From: Cytophagales bacterium
GTDB lineage: Bacteria > Bacteroidota > Bacteroidia > Cytophagales > Thermoflexibacteraceae
Assembly: GCA_013299115.1 (NCBI GenBank)
Contig: JAAFKA010000015.1
Coordinates: 1-64,000 of the forward strand
Length of the DNA: 64,000 nucleotides
Direction of reading: 5' to 3'
In this document: piece by piece, positions 1-7,770 of the stretch
Layout: each line of letters begins with the position of its first letter
How positions within the stretch are numbered: the stretch's first letter is position 1
The notes under the pieces: generated by a model
The model's input: the letters and a program-made list of their open reading frames with translations, nothing else
What the model was told of the DNA's origin: nothing
The model's database searches: none
Position numbers and translations under genes: made by a program

Positions 1-2
1 CG

Positions 3-641
3 GGTGGTACTATTTTGGCTCAGACCGAACTCTATGTTACTGTCCGTTGGAATGCCAACGTAAGCAATGGGATTGTGAATATGTCGGTTACTGGCTCTTG
101 TGCAAGTGCTTTCCAAAGTTGCTGTGCTTCGCTGGCAATCAATATTCAGCCTACAACGGTTGTAATTTCAGGTAATGTTACCAACAACTGCGGAGGAGGT
201 GTAAGCGGAGTTACTATCAGTTTCGGAGGCATTGGTTCTTCGCCAAGCTATTCGACCAGCACCGACAACAATGGTTTTTACAGTGTAACAGTGCCTTATG
301 GCTGGAATGGCAACATCAACGCCTCCAAACCAAGCCATTCTTTTTCGCCTTCGCAGTCGTCTATTAACACCACAGCAGACCGTACCCTGAATTTTTCGGT
401 AGTGGCACAGGCAGGTTTTTTTATCTCTATTTCTGAATGTAACAACCAGCAGTATAGTATTGGAGGTTTGATACCTGGTTTTGAGTACATTATTACCTAT
501 GAAAATCCCGATTATCAAGGTTCTACCGAAGTGCAAGCCCATAGTCCTACACAAGGTTTCGACTTTAATAGAACTTGTTATAAAAAAATCTGTGTGCAGC
601 CTAAGTGTGGCTCACAAGTTCCTGTCTGCCGTACTTTCTAA
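3..641 (+). CDS. Exported protein with carboxypeptidase-like repeat, 5' end cut by window
   Basis: The reading frame is open from base 3, so the TTG at 15 is probably not the true start; the gene most likely begins before the window. Residues about 50-115 look like a carboxypeptidase-regulatory-like (Cna B-type) beta-sandwich, with the pattern 'VVISGNVTNNCGGGVSGVTI' followed by 'TDNNGFYSVTVPYGWNG'. This fold is common in surface proteins of Bacteroidota. The last 90 residues are Cys-containing ('CYKKICVQPKCGSQVPVC') with no recognised domain. It ends 21 nt before a lipoprotein gene on the same strand and may share its transcript. The domain call is by pattern only; the cellular role is unknown. 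Confidence 0.6.
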   Translation, partial: GGTILAQTELYVTVRWNANVSNGIVNMSVTGSCASAFQSCCASLAINIQPTTVVISGNVTNNCGGGVSGVTISFGGIGSSPSYSTSTDNNGFYSVTVPYGWNGNINASKPSHSFSPSQSSINTTADRTLNFSVVAQAGFFISISECNNQQYSIGGLIPGFEYIITYENPDYQGSTEVQAHSPTQGFDFNRTCYKKICVQPKCGSQVPVCRTF

Positions 642-662
642 ATCTTAAACTTTCTGATACTC

Positions 663-1349
663 ATGAAAAAACACATTGTATTTTTGTGCCTTTTAGCTCT
701 TGTGGGCTTGGGCAGTTGTTCAAAAGAAGAGGTAAATGTAAAACCTACTCCTGTGAAAACCTATCCTGTTAATCCAACAGTTGCTGCCATGAATGTAGAA
801 ATAGGTGGCAGACCTTTTAACATAGAGTTTTTAAAAGATGGCTGGGAGGCTTCTTCTGACAGAGGTTGGGTAGCCAAAGAAGGCGTACCTTATTATATCA
901 AACACTATTTTAGCTTTTTTAGGGGAGAACGTGAAAATGGAAAACACACTGATGCGACCTTTTACTTTGCGGCACCACCAATGTATATTACAGACCCTGA
1001 AGACCTAACTTTTCAGTTTGACAAAACTTACAACTATGCAGCTATTGTCAATCATTTCAAAAAAGGCAACTACCCTGTAAGAGTAGGTAAGGATTTGAAT
1101 GGCTATTTTATGCAGTTATCTTTTGTGGACAAAAACAATATAGAGAATGGTTTTGGCTATTCCACAGGCTTAGGTAGTCAAGAAGGCAGCAAATGGGAGA
1201 TAGTAAAAGTAGAGGAAGTTTATGGGCAGGGTATTTATGTTACCTACCATATAGACTGCAATATTTACTCCTATAACAAACAAAATGAAATAGTTAAAGA
1301 CAGGTTTGTGGGGACTGTTCAGAATTTATATCGTTACCGTCCTTTGTAA
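663..1349 (+). CDS. Hypothetical lipoprotein
   Basis: 228 aa. The N-terminus is a clear lipoprotein signal: MKK, a hydrophobic stretch, then the lipobox 'LGSC' with the acylated Cys at about residue 19, followed by 'SKEE'. The mature part is rich in aromatic and basic residues and shows no motif I recognise. The ATG at 663 starts directly at the signal peptide, so the start is secure. It follows the upstream exported protein by 21 nt and is followed by a plus-strand hairpin with a T-rich tail (1375-1415). Likely a periplasm- or outer-membrane-anchored protein of unknown function. Confidence 0.65.
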   Translation: MKKHIVFLCLLALVGLGSCSKEEVNVKPTPVKTYPVNPTVAAMNVEIGGRPFNIEFLKDGWEASSDRGWVAKEGVPYYIKHYFSFFRGERENGKHTDATFYFAAPPMYITDPEDLTFQFDKTYNYAAIVNHFKKGNYPVRVGKDLNGYFMQLSFVDKNNIENGFGYSTGLGSQEGSKWEIVKVEEVYGQGIYVTYHIDCNIYSYNKQNEIVKDRFVGTVQNLYRYRPL

Positions 1350-1374
1350 GTAAAGTTTAATTGGTAATTTTTTC

Positions 1375-1415
1375 ATTCGTCATACGATTTTACAACCGTA
1401 TGACGAATTTTAATT
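1375..1415 (+). terminator. Rho-independent-type terminator after lipoprotein gene
   Basis: A perfect 12-bp stem (ATTCGTCATACG / CGTATGACGAAT) around a 10-nt loop at 1375-1408 is followed by TTTAATTT. It lies 26 nt after the stop codon at 1349 and is oriented to end plus-strand transcription. Confidence 0.7.
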
Positions 1416-1514
1416 TGTTGCAGTGGTAGTAAGGTTGTAATCATCTTGCCGTATTTCATTATTATTAGCAAGATTTCTAATGCTTTATTTTCTTCTATCC
1501 CCCCCCTCTATAAT

Positions 1515-1544
1515 GTTTTAAAAACCTTATAGATTTTTGGACAA
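1515..1544. repeat. Dispersed repeat, 'GTCCAAAAACCTATAAGG' family, copy 1
   Basis: Read on the minus strand this stretch is TTGTCCAAAAATCTATAAGG followed by TTTTTAAAAC. The same string with one change recurs at 61047-61075 between grpE and dnaJ. It is non-coding and part of the dispersed intergenic repeats of this genome. Confidence 0.5.
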
Positions 1545-1586
1545 TCTCTTGTACTTTTTTAGATTTTCAAAAGAAGCCTAATAAAA

Positions 1587-1618
1587 AAACGCCATTAAAC
1601 TTTCGTTTAATGGCGTTT
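1587..1618 (-). terminator. Terminator of the act-cox cluster
   Basis: A perfect 14-bp stem (AAACGCCATTAAAC / GTTTAATGGCGTTT) with a 4-nt loop. Read on the minus strand it is followed at once by seven T residues (the A-run at 1584-1590), the classic layout of an intrinsic terminator. It lies about 130 nt after the coxA stop and would end the long respiratory transcript. Confidence 0.8.
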
Positions 1619-1634
1619 GGTAGGTTTTTGTACC

Positions 1635-1730
1635 TATTTAGCTACGATTGTCAAGGTCTGCGACCATTGCCAACGTACCTATTTAGCTATGTTGGCAATG
1701 GTCGCAGACCTTGACAAACGTAGCTAAATA
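1635..1730. repeat. Long inverted repeat, 40-nt arms
   Basis: Arms 1635-1674 and 1691-1730 are reverse complements with one mismatch in 40 nt, around a 16-nt loop. The arm contains ATTGTCAAGGTCTGCGACC, which recurs in slightly changed form at 16403-16430 upstream of the DEAD-box helicase. It lies immediately after coxA and before the minus-strand terminator, so on RNA it would make a very stable 3' hairpin that could protect the message from 3' decay. Confidence 0.75.
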
Positions 1731-1745
1731 ACTAATAATGTCAAA

Positions 1746-3620
1746 TTACACCAATTCTTTTTCCAATTTCAAATCATGTTCATCATGCTCGTTGTTAGAC
1801 TCTGGAGTCTGCGACAATGGAATGTGTTGCGGAATGAAATCTGTTTTAGAACCAGGTTTGCTGTAATCGTAAGGCCAACGATAAACCGTAGGAATATCTC
1901 CTTCCCAGTTACCATGTCCAGGGAATCTTGGGGTTGTCCACTCTAAGGTGTTTGAGTTCCAAGGATTAGCAGGTGCTAATCTACCTCTAAACATAGAATA
2001 GAAGAAATTAAAACCAAAGACCAACTGACCCGCTAAGGTTAAGAAAGCAGCAATACTGATGAACATATTCAAATCCACAAAAGCAGGGATATTGAAAGCA
2101 TCAAAGTTAGTCCAAGAATAATAACGTCTTGGGAAACCAGCTATACCAATATAGTGCATAGGGAAAAACACCAAATACACACCTACAAACGTAACCCAGA
2201 AGTGAATATAGCCCATTTTTTCGTCCATCATTCTACCAAACATTTTTGGGAACCAATGATAGACCCCAGCCATCATACCAAAGAACGAAGCAGCACCCAT
2301 TACCAAGTGAAAGTGAGCAACAACGAAATAAGTATCGTGCAACTGAATATCCAAAGCAGAGTTGCCTAAGTGAATACCTGTAACACCACCAGAGATAAAC
2401 AAAGAAACCAAACCAATAGAGAACAACATAGCAGGCGTAAATACAATATTGCCTCGCCACAAAGTTGTGATGTAGTTAAATGCTTTTACTGCCGATGGAA
2501 CAGCTATAATCAAGGTCAAGAACATAAACACCGAACCCAAAAACGGATTCATACCAGACATAAACATATGATGAGCCCAAACAATGAATGACAAGAAAGC
2601 AATGCCCAACATAGAACCAATCATAGCTTTGTAGCCAAAGATAGGTTTGCGTGAGTTGGTTGCAATAATTTCAGAAGTCATACCCAAAGCAGGTAACAAT
2701 ACAATATATACTTCGGGGTGCCCTAAGAACCAAAACAAATGTTGGAACAACACAGGGCTACCACCTACATTTGATAAGGCTTCGCCACCAATATAAATTT
2801 CTGATAAGTAGAAACTTGTACCAAAATGGCGGTCAAACAACAACAACAAAGCTGCCGAAAACAATACAGGGAAAGACAATACGCCAATAACAGCCGTAAT
2901 GAAGAAAGCCCAAATCGTCAAAGGCATTTTGGTAAACGACATACCAATAGTTCGCAAGTTGATAACAGTCGTAATGTAGTTGATACTACCCAACAAAGAC
3001 GAAACAATGAAAATTGCCATACTCAACAGCCACAAGGTCATACCTGTACCCGAACCAGACATAGCCTGTGGTAAGGCACTCAAAGGTGGGTAAATAACCC
3101 AACCGCCACTTGCAGGACCTGTAGAGATAAAGATAGAGGTAAACATCAATACGCTGGAAATAAAGAAGAACCAATACGACAGCATATTTAAGAAACCTGA
3201 TGCCATATCTCTTGCTCCTACTTGCAACGGAATGAGGAAATTACTAAATGTACCACTCAAACCAGCCGTTAGCACGAAAAACACCATAATTGTACCGTGC
3301 ATCGTAACTAAGGCTAAGTAAAACTCTTGGTCTATTTTGCCTTTGTCTGTAAGCCAGCCTCCCAAAAGAGGTTTCAAAATGCTTAGGTCTGCATCAGGAA
3401 AACCTAATTGCAAACGGAAAAGCCCCGACATACCACCACCTATAAAAGCCCACAACAAACCTGTAATTAAGAATTGTTTAGCTATTACTTTGTGGTCTTG
3501 TGAGAAAATATATTTCTCTAAAAAAGATTGTTCATGATGGTCGTGATGCTCATCATGTCCATGCCCGTGTGCGTCATGTGTATGTGCGTGAGCATGAATA
3601 TCAACGTGTGCAGTAGCCAT
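1746..3620 (-). CDS. coxA: Cytochrome c oxidase subunit I
   Basis: 624 aa haem-copper oxidase subunit I, the catalytic subunit that reduces O2 to water and pumps protons in the inner membrane. Visible hallmarks are 'HPEVYI' (CuB His and the cross-linked Tyr), 'WAHHMF' (the CuB His pair) and 'HDTYFVVAHFHLVMG' (His ligands of the haems), within about 12 membrane segments. The first 35 residues form an unusual His-rich cytoplasmic leader (HVDIHAHAHTHDAHGHG...), which could bind metal. It lies 40 nt after coxB and is last in the act-cox cluster, so its likely electron donor is alternative complex III. The family assignment is firm; the aa3 label is inferred from the family. Confidence 0.97.
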   Translation of the reverse strand: MATAHVDIHAHAHTHDAHGHGHDEHHDHHEQSFLEKYIFSQDHKVIAKQFLITGLLWAFIGGGMSGLFRLQLGFPDADLSILKPLLGGWLTDKGKIDQEFYLALVTMHGTIMVFFVLTAGLSGTFSNFLIPLQVGARDMASGFLNMLSYWFFFISSVLMFTSIFISTGPASGGWVIYPPLSALPQAMSGSGTGMTLWLLSMAIFIVSSLLGSINYITTVINLRTIGMSFTKMPLTIWAFFITAVIGVLSFPVLFSAALLLLFDRHFGTSFYLSEIYIGGEALSNVGGSPVLFQHLFWFLGHPEVYIVLLPALGMTSEIIATNSRKPIFGYKAMIGSMLGIAFLSFIVWAHHMFMSGMNPFLGSVFMFLTLIIAVPSAVKAFNYITTLWRGNIVFTPAMLFSIGLVSLFISGGVTGIHLGNSALDIQLHDTYFVVAHFHLVMGAASFFGMMAGVYHWFPKMFGRMMDEKMGYIHFWVTFVGVYLVFFPMHYIGIAGFPRRYYSWTNFDAFNIPAFVDLNMFISIAAFLTLAGQLVFGFNFFYSMFRGRLAPANPWNSNTLEWTTPRFPGHGNWEGDIPTVYRWPYDYSKPGSKTDFIPQHIPLSQTPESNNEHDEHDLKLEKELV

Positions 3621-3660
3621 ATTTTTTATTTGTGTTTAGCTGAGAAAGAACTGAATTAAA

Positions 3661-4713
3661 CTAATTATTGTTTGCACTTAACTTTTCTTTGCCGTCTAAC
3701 TTCAATTTGTCCACATACTCTTTATTTAAAGAGTACCAAGATTTTTGCGACTCCAACCATTTTGCATATTCTTCTGGTGTGTCCACCACTATTTTCATAC
3801 GCATTGCAAAGTGGCTTTGTCCACAAACTTCCGTACAAGCCATTTCGTAGTCAAATTTGTCTGCATTAGGCTTACCTTCTGCCCTTAATTTTTCTCTCAT
3901 TTCGGCAGTAGTCGTTGTCGGCACAAACCAAAAAGAAGTAGGCATACCGGGTACTGCGTCCATTTTCACTCTGAAATGGGGCATAAATACGCTGTGCAAC
4001 ACATCTCTTGCCCTGATTTTGAGCAATACGTTTTTGCCTTTTGGCATGTGTATTTCATTTGGCGTAAAATCGTCAAAATTGTTTTTGTCGTTAAAGTCCA
4101 TACCAAATGAATTGGTTGCATCTATCTTGCGAAAATCATACTTACCAATCACATTGTCTGCACCTGCATAACGAACTTGCCAATTAAACTGTTTGCCCAT
4201 AATTTCTATTTCTACTCTGTTTTCTTTTGGTGCTGGCGACATCACGTCAGACCAAACTTTCCAACCAGAAACAACCAAAATAGTCAAAACAATGGCAGGA
4301 ATGATAGTCCAGATAACCTCCAACTTGTTGTTATGTGGATACCAAAATGCTTTTCTGTTTTCTTGGTATCTGTACTTAAACGGAGCAAAGAACAAAACAA
4401 TGTGTGTTAAGAAAAATACAGCAAAAACAACAGCCGTAGTAATCCAAAACAACTTGTCTGTAATCTTTCCATGTTCTGAAGCAGCTTCAGGCAAAAAATG
4501 CTCTGCTGCCGAGCCAGAATACCACGCAATACCTGCAAACCCAGCAAGAAAGAATACGATAAACAAGAAACCATTGATAGCATTGCTGATACCCACCTTG
4601 TTTTTTGTTCCATCATCTCCTCTTGCTACCTGTACCAATAATAATATTCTGTAAACCATTGCCAAAGCAACAATAAAGAGAATACCGCCAGTAATAAAGA
4701 GTAAAGAAGTCAT
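3661..4713 (-). CDS. coxB: Cytochrome c oxidase subunit II (CuA)
   Basis: 350 aa. Subunit II takes electrons into the oxidase through a binuclear CuA centre. The CuA motif 'CTEVCGQSHFAMRM' is complete (two Cys, His, Met) near residue 290. The N-terminal part has three hydrophobic segments (about residues 4-26, 45-68 and 90-112), and the conserved aromatic stretch 'QFNWQVRYAG' is present. There is no fused cytochrome c domain, so electrons must come from a separate cytochrome such as ActA or ActE. Located between actF and coxA; 340 nt of repeat-rich DNA separates it from actF, so an internal promoter is possible. Confidence 0.97.
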   Translation of the reverse strand: MTSLLFITGGILFIVALAMVYRILLLVQVARGDDGTKNKVGISNAINGFLFIVFFLAGFAGIAWYSGSAAEHFLPEAASEHGKITDKLFWITTAVVFAVFFLTHIVLFFAPFKYRYQENRKAFWYPHNNKLEVIWTIIPAIVLTILVVSGWKVWSDVMSPAPKENRVEIEIMGKQFNWQVRYAGADNVIGKYDFRKIDATNSFGMDFNDKNNFDDFTPNEIHMPKGKNVLLKIRARDVLHSVFMPHFRVKMDAVPGMPTSFWFVPTTTTAEMREKLRAEGKPNADKFDYEMACTEVCGQSHFAMRMKIVVDTPEEYAKWLESQKSWYSLNKEYVDKLKLDGKEKLSANNN

Positions 4714-5053
4714 GTTATTTGTTTATTGTTTTACAATAAAGATACAATATGTTTTGATACAAAGTTTTTAAATTTTCAGAATTTTTTGAAAGTTTTATCT
4801 TTCGAATGTAGCATAGGCTTTAGCCTGTGCTTTTTTAAGATAAGAAAACGTGCTTTCGGTTGCTACAACCGCAAGTATGTTGGATTTGTAGCAACCCCAA
4901 ACACTACGTATTTTTTATTAGTTACACTTGCTAAGTTTTAAAAACTTAGCAAGTATAAAACTTTAGATTTATACGTTGGGGTTGTAGCAACCCTCAACAC
5001 AATGGCAATTTGCAAAATTAAAAACTAACAACTTACCACTAAGAACTAAAATA
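4714..5053. repeat. Repeat-rich gap between actF and coxB
   Basis: No gene is seen in these 340 nt. They hold a diverged copy of the 'GAATGTAGCATACGCTTTAGCG' repeat (4804-4830), an inverted element GGTTGCTACAA...TTGTAGCAACC (4859-4896), a perfect 29-nt palindrome (4926-4954, ACTTGCTAAGTTTT arms), and a second GTTGGGGTTGTAGCAACCC copy (4972-4998). The last element recurs at 57968-57998 between nuoC and nuoM. Confidence 0.7.
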
Positions 5054-6367
5054 CTAAATATGGTGATTCAAACTTTCTTGTAACATAGGGTGATTTTTTG
5101 CTACCAATGGGGCTTTTGTCAAAGCATTGCCAATCCAAAGCACAAACACACCAATATAAATCATTAACAAGCCAATTTCCATAAAACCGAAACCGCCATT
5201 TTCTTTCAATACGCCTGGGGTAATCATTTGGTAGAAGTCTATCCAGTGACCTGCCAATACACCAAAACATACAATTTTCAAAATAATAGTTTTGCGTTTT
5301 GCATCTCTTGTCATTAAGCCCAAGAAAGGGAAAATGAAGTTCAAGAAAATGTTGAGGAAAAATGCTTTTTTATACAAGTCATTTTGGAATCTGTCTATAA
5401 AATAAGCTGTTTCCTCTGGAATATTTGCGTAATAAATCAACAAGAATTGAGCAAACCACACATAAGTCCAGAAAATACTAAACGCAAAAATGAATTTACC
5501 TAAGTCGTGCAAGTGGTTTTCATTTATCATTTTCAAATAGCCTTGGTCTTGCAAAAACAATACGGTCAAGGTAATGGTAGCCAAGCCTGATACGTGCCAG
5601 CTTGCAAACATATACCAACCGAACATCGTTGAGAACCAGTGCGTATCAATAGACATGACCCACATCCACGCTGCAATAGACGAAGAAATAGCCAAGAAAA
5701 TGATAAACAAAGTAGATAAAGTTTTGATTTTCCAAAATCTTTCTGTTCCTCCTTCCAAGTCTTCTGCCAAAGAGTTTTTGCGAATGAAAAACCAAAAAGC
5801 AAACCACACAAAGATAAAGCAAACAGTAACAATAAAGAAGGTCGGATTTAAGAAACCTGCTTTACCTGCTATGATTTCGTCATATTGTGGATTAGGTTGT
5901 CCATTCTCTAAGGTTTCATTGTAAAGATAGCTATGTGTCCAGTGAAACAAGTCGTGTCCTGCCCACAAGAAAATAGCCAACATCACTACACCCAAAACGG
6001 GTAGGTAAGAGCCAAAGGCTTCGGGTACTCTTTTCAAAGCTGCCGACCAGCCTACGTGAGCAGCTGATTGGATAGCCACAAAAAAGACCCCAATCATAGT
6101 GATGCCTGTAAAAAACACTGTGTTTATCCACAAATCTGATTTTAAACGAGTTACCCATGAAAAACCATGTCCACCCTCGCCCACATGACCCGTAGGGTCG
6201 CCGTATGCTAAGGCATGAGCCGCACTATGGTCGCCGCCAAAAGCAAGCATTGCCACGCCGATTGCAAAGAAGATAATACCAAGTATCAATACTATGAATA
6301 CGTTTTTCTTCGCCTTGTCCGAGAAAACATACCTTTCGTCTAAGTTATACTGTACGTCTGATTTCAT
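5054..6367 (-). CDS. actF: Alternative complex III subunit ActF, quinol-oxidising membrane subunit
   Basis: 437 aa, about ten transmembrane segments, with a short charged N-terminus that includes 'DLDERYVFSDKAKKNVF'-like residues just before the first segment. ActF is the smaller homologue of ActC in alternative complex III; both are NrfD-type membrane proteins and form the quinone-side core with possible proton paths. Conserved polar or charged residues lie within membrane segments, for example 'HDLFHWTHSYLYNE' and 'GHWIDFYQMITP'. It is the last act gene, 20 nt after actE, consistent with co-transcription. Assignment rests on gene order (A-B-C-D-E-F then cox) and on the family's length and topology. 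Confidence 0.93.
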   Translation of the reverse strand: MKSDVQYNLDERYVFSDKAKKNVFIVLILGIIFFAIGVAMLAFGGDHSAAHALAYGDPTGHVGEGGHGFSWVTRLKSDLWINTVFFTGITMIGVFFVAIQSAAHVGWSAALKRVPEAFGSYLPVLGVVMLAIFLWAGHDLFHWTHSYLYNETLENGQPNPQYDEIIAGKAGFLNPTFFIVTVCFIFVWFAFWFFIRKNSLAEDLEGGTERFWKIKTLSTLFIIFLAISSSIAAWMWVMSIDTHWFSTMFGWYMFASWHVSGLATITLTVLFLQDQGYLKMINENHLHDLGKFIFAFSIFWTYVWFAQFLLIYYANIPEETAYFIDRFQNDLYKKAFFLNIFLNFIFPFLGLMTRDAKRKTIILKIVCFGVLAGHWIDFYQMITPGVLKENGGFGFMEIGLLMIYIGVFVLWIGNALTKAPLVAKNHPMLQESLNHHI

Positions 6368-6387
6368 TGTTCCTAAGAGTTAAGAAG

Positions 6388-7056
6388 TTAGTTTTCGCCC
6401 CTTTGCAATTTTTGCACATAGTGGACAATTTTCCACCTTTCTTCGGGATTAATTTGACTTTTATGCGACCACATACGGTTACGACCATGCGTAATGACGT
6501 GGAAAATATGACCTTCGGGAGCATTTTTTACTGCTCCACCTGTGAGGTTAGCTACGCCTTTATACATTTCGCCCACTTTGCCATCGCCTTTGCCTCCTGC
6601 CCCATGACAAGGAGAACAAAAATTGGTATAAAGATGTTTGCCTTCTGCAATCACCTGACCTGCCGAATCCAAAGGAATTGGATTTTTCAAAATGCGACCC
6701 GCCAAAGCAACGCTGTCTTTGTGCAATTCATACACCAATAATTTTGTAGAATCCGTTAAACGAATGTTGCCTGTGGCTGCTACATAATTTTGGCGTTTTA
6801 CAGTACCTGCAACAGGTAAACGCATATTGATAGACTTTTTAGGATTAAAACTTTCGTTGTTCCTAAAATCATTGTGATTATTCGAGTTAAAATCACTTGC
6901 CGTAGGGTCTATCACTTGCGATAAAGGGTCATAGGCTACAGTGGTGTACATCTGTGGCGAATATTCAGTCCCTGTACTTTCGCCACCTGCTTTACAACTC
7001 CAAAGGGCAACGCCTATGGTAGCTGCAAGGAATATATTTTTTGTGCTTTTCAACAT
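6388..7056 (-). CDS. actE: Alternative complex III subunit ActE, mono-haem cytochrome c lipoprotein
   Basis: 222 aa. The N-terminus is a lipoprotein signal with lipobox 'ALWSC' (Cys near residue 21), so the protein is anchored facing the periplasm. One haem-binding motif 'CSPCH' lies near residue 148 in 'NFCSPCHGAGGKGDG', and 'RNRMWSH' near residue 195 gives a probable axial Met. ActE passes electrons from ActA toward the oxidase. Gaps to neighbours are 21 nt (actD) and 20 nt (actF). Length and single-haem content are typical of the subunit. Confidence 0.94.
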   Translation of the reverse strand: MLKSTKNIFLAATIGVALWSCKAGGESTGTEYSPQMYTTVAYDPLSQVIDPTASDFNSNNHNDFRNNESFNPKKSINMRLPVAGTVKRQNYVAATGNIRLTDSTKLLVYELHKDSVALAGRILKNPIPLDSAGQVIAEGKHLYTNFCSPCHGAGGKGDGKVGEMYKGVANLTGGAVKNAPEGHIFHVITHGRNRMWSHKSQINPEERWKIVHYVQKLQRGEN

Positions 7057-7077
7057 ATCTTTCGCTAATTAGACGTT

Positions 7078-7689
7078 TTAGTTTAGTTTACGACTTGAAC
7101 TTGTTACGCCTTTTGTAAACAAATCTACCAAGTAAGTAAGGAAAGACTCCGAATTGTCTTCGTCTGTGAAGTCTTTGCGATAGATTTCGTTGGCGTGTGC
7201 TTCTTTCAAAACTGCCTTGATTTGGTCTTCGCTTAACGAATTGTTGCCCAAATCTATTGCCATCACCAATTTGTCATCTGTACTTCTGCGGTCAAACAAA
7301 CGTGGGGCTTTGAGAGGGTGCAAACCACAAGCTACCAAAAAAGTGCCTACCATACCAAAAGATGCCAACAAAACTGTTGACTCAAAAGTAACAGGCACAA
7401 AGTCTGGAATAGCCAAGAAAGACTTACCACCAATAATCATAGGCCAGTCTATGCCCATCATACCAGATTGCATAGCAATAGCCAAAGTAGTACCTGTAGC
7501 ACCGAACAAAAAGGCTGCTCTCGGCATATAAGACCTCTTGTAGCCCAGTTCATGCTCTAAGGTGTGGATAGGATAAGGTGTAAAAACCTCGTGAATTTTG
7601 ACTCCTGCATGACGTATATGCTCAACTGCGTGCAATAATTCGTCTTGGTCGTCAAAAATTCCTACTAAAAAATGCTTATTTTTTTCCAT
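7078..7689 (-). CDS. actD: Alternative complex III subunit ActD (DUF3341)
   Basis: 203 aa. The N-terminal soluble part begins 'FLVGIFDDQDELLHAVEHIR', an ACT-like pattern typical of DUF3341, followed by two hydrophobic segments (about residues 58-80 and 95-125). ActD is a small membrane subunit with no cofactor that packs beside ActC. It sits between actC and actE as in other Bacteroidota. The 81-nt gap to actC contains a small hairpin at 7736-7760. Confidence 0.93.
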   Translation of the reverse strand: MEKNKHFLVGIFDDQDELLHAVEHIRHAGVKIHEVFTPYPIHTLEHELGYKRSYMPRAAFLFGATGTTLAIAMQSGMMGIDWPMIIGGKSFLAIPDFVPVTFESTVLLASFGMVGTFLVACGLHPLKAPRLFDRRSTDDKLVMAIDLGNNSLSEDQIKAVLKEAHANEIYRKDFTDEDNSESFLTYLVDLFTKGVTSSSRKLN

Positions 7690-7735
7690 GTATTGAAATG
7701 TCTTGAATACCTACAATAAAATTTTAAAATTATGC

Positions 7736-7760
7736 ATCGGGTAGCTCAAAGCCACCCGAT
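7736..7760 (-). promoter_or_regulatory. Intercistronic hairpin between actC and actD
   Basis: CGGGTAGCT / AGCCACCCG stem with one mismatch around CAA, ten nt after the actC stop on the minus strand. No T-run follows, so it is more likely an RNA stability or processing element than a terminator. Confidence 0.4.
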
Positions 7761-7770
7761 ACATAGACTT

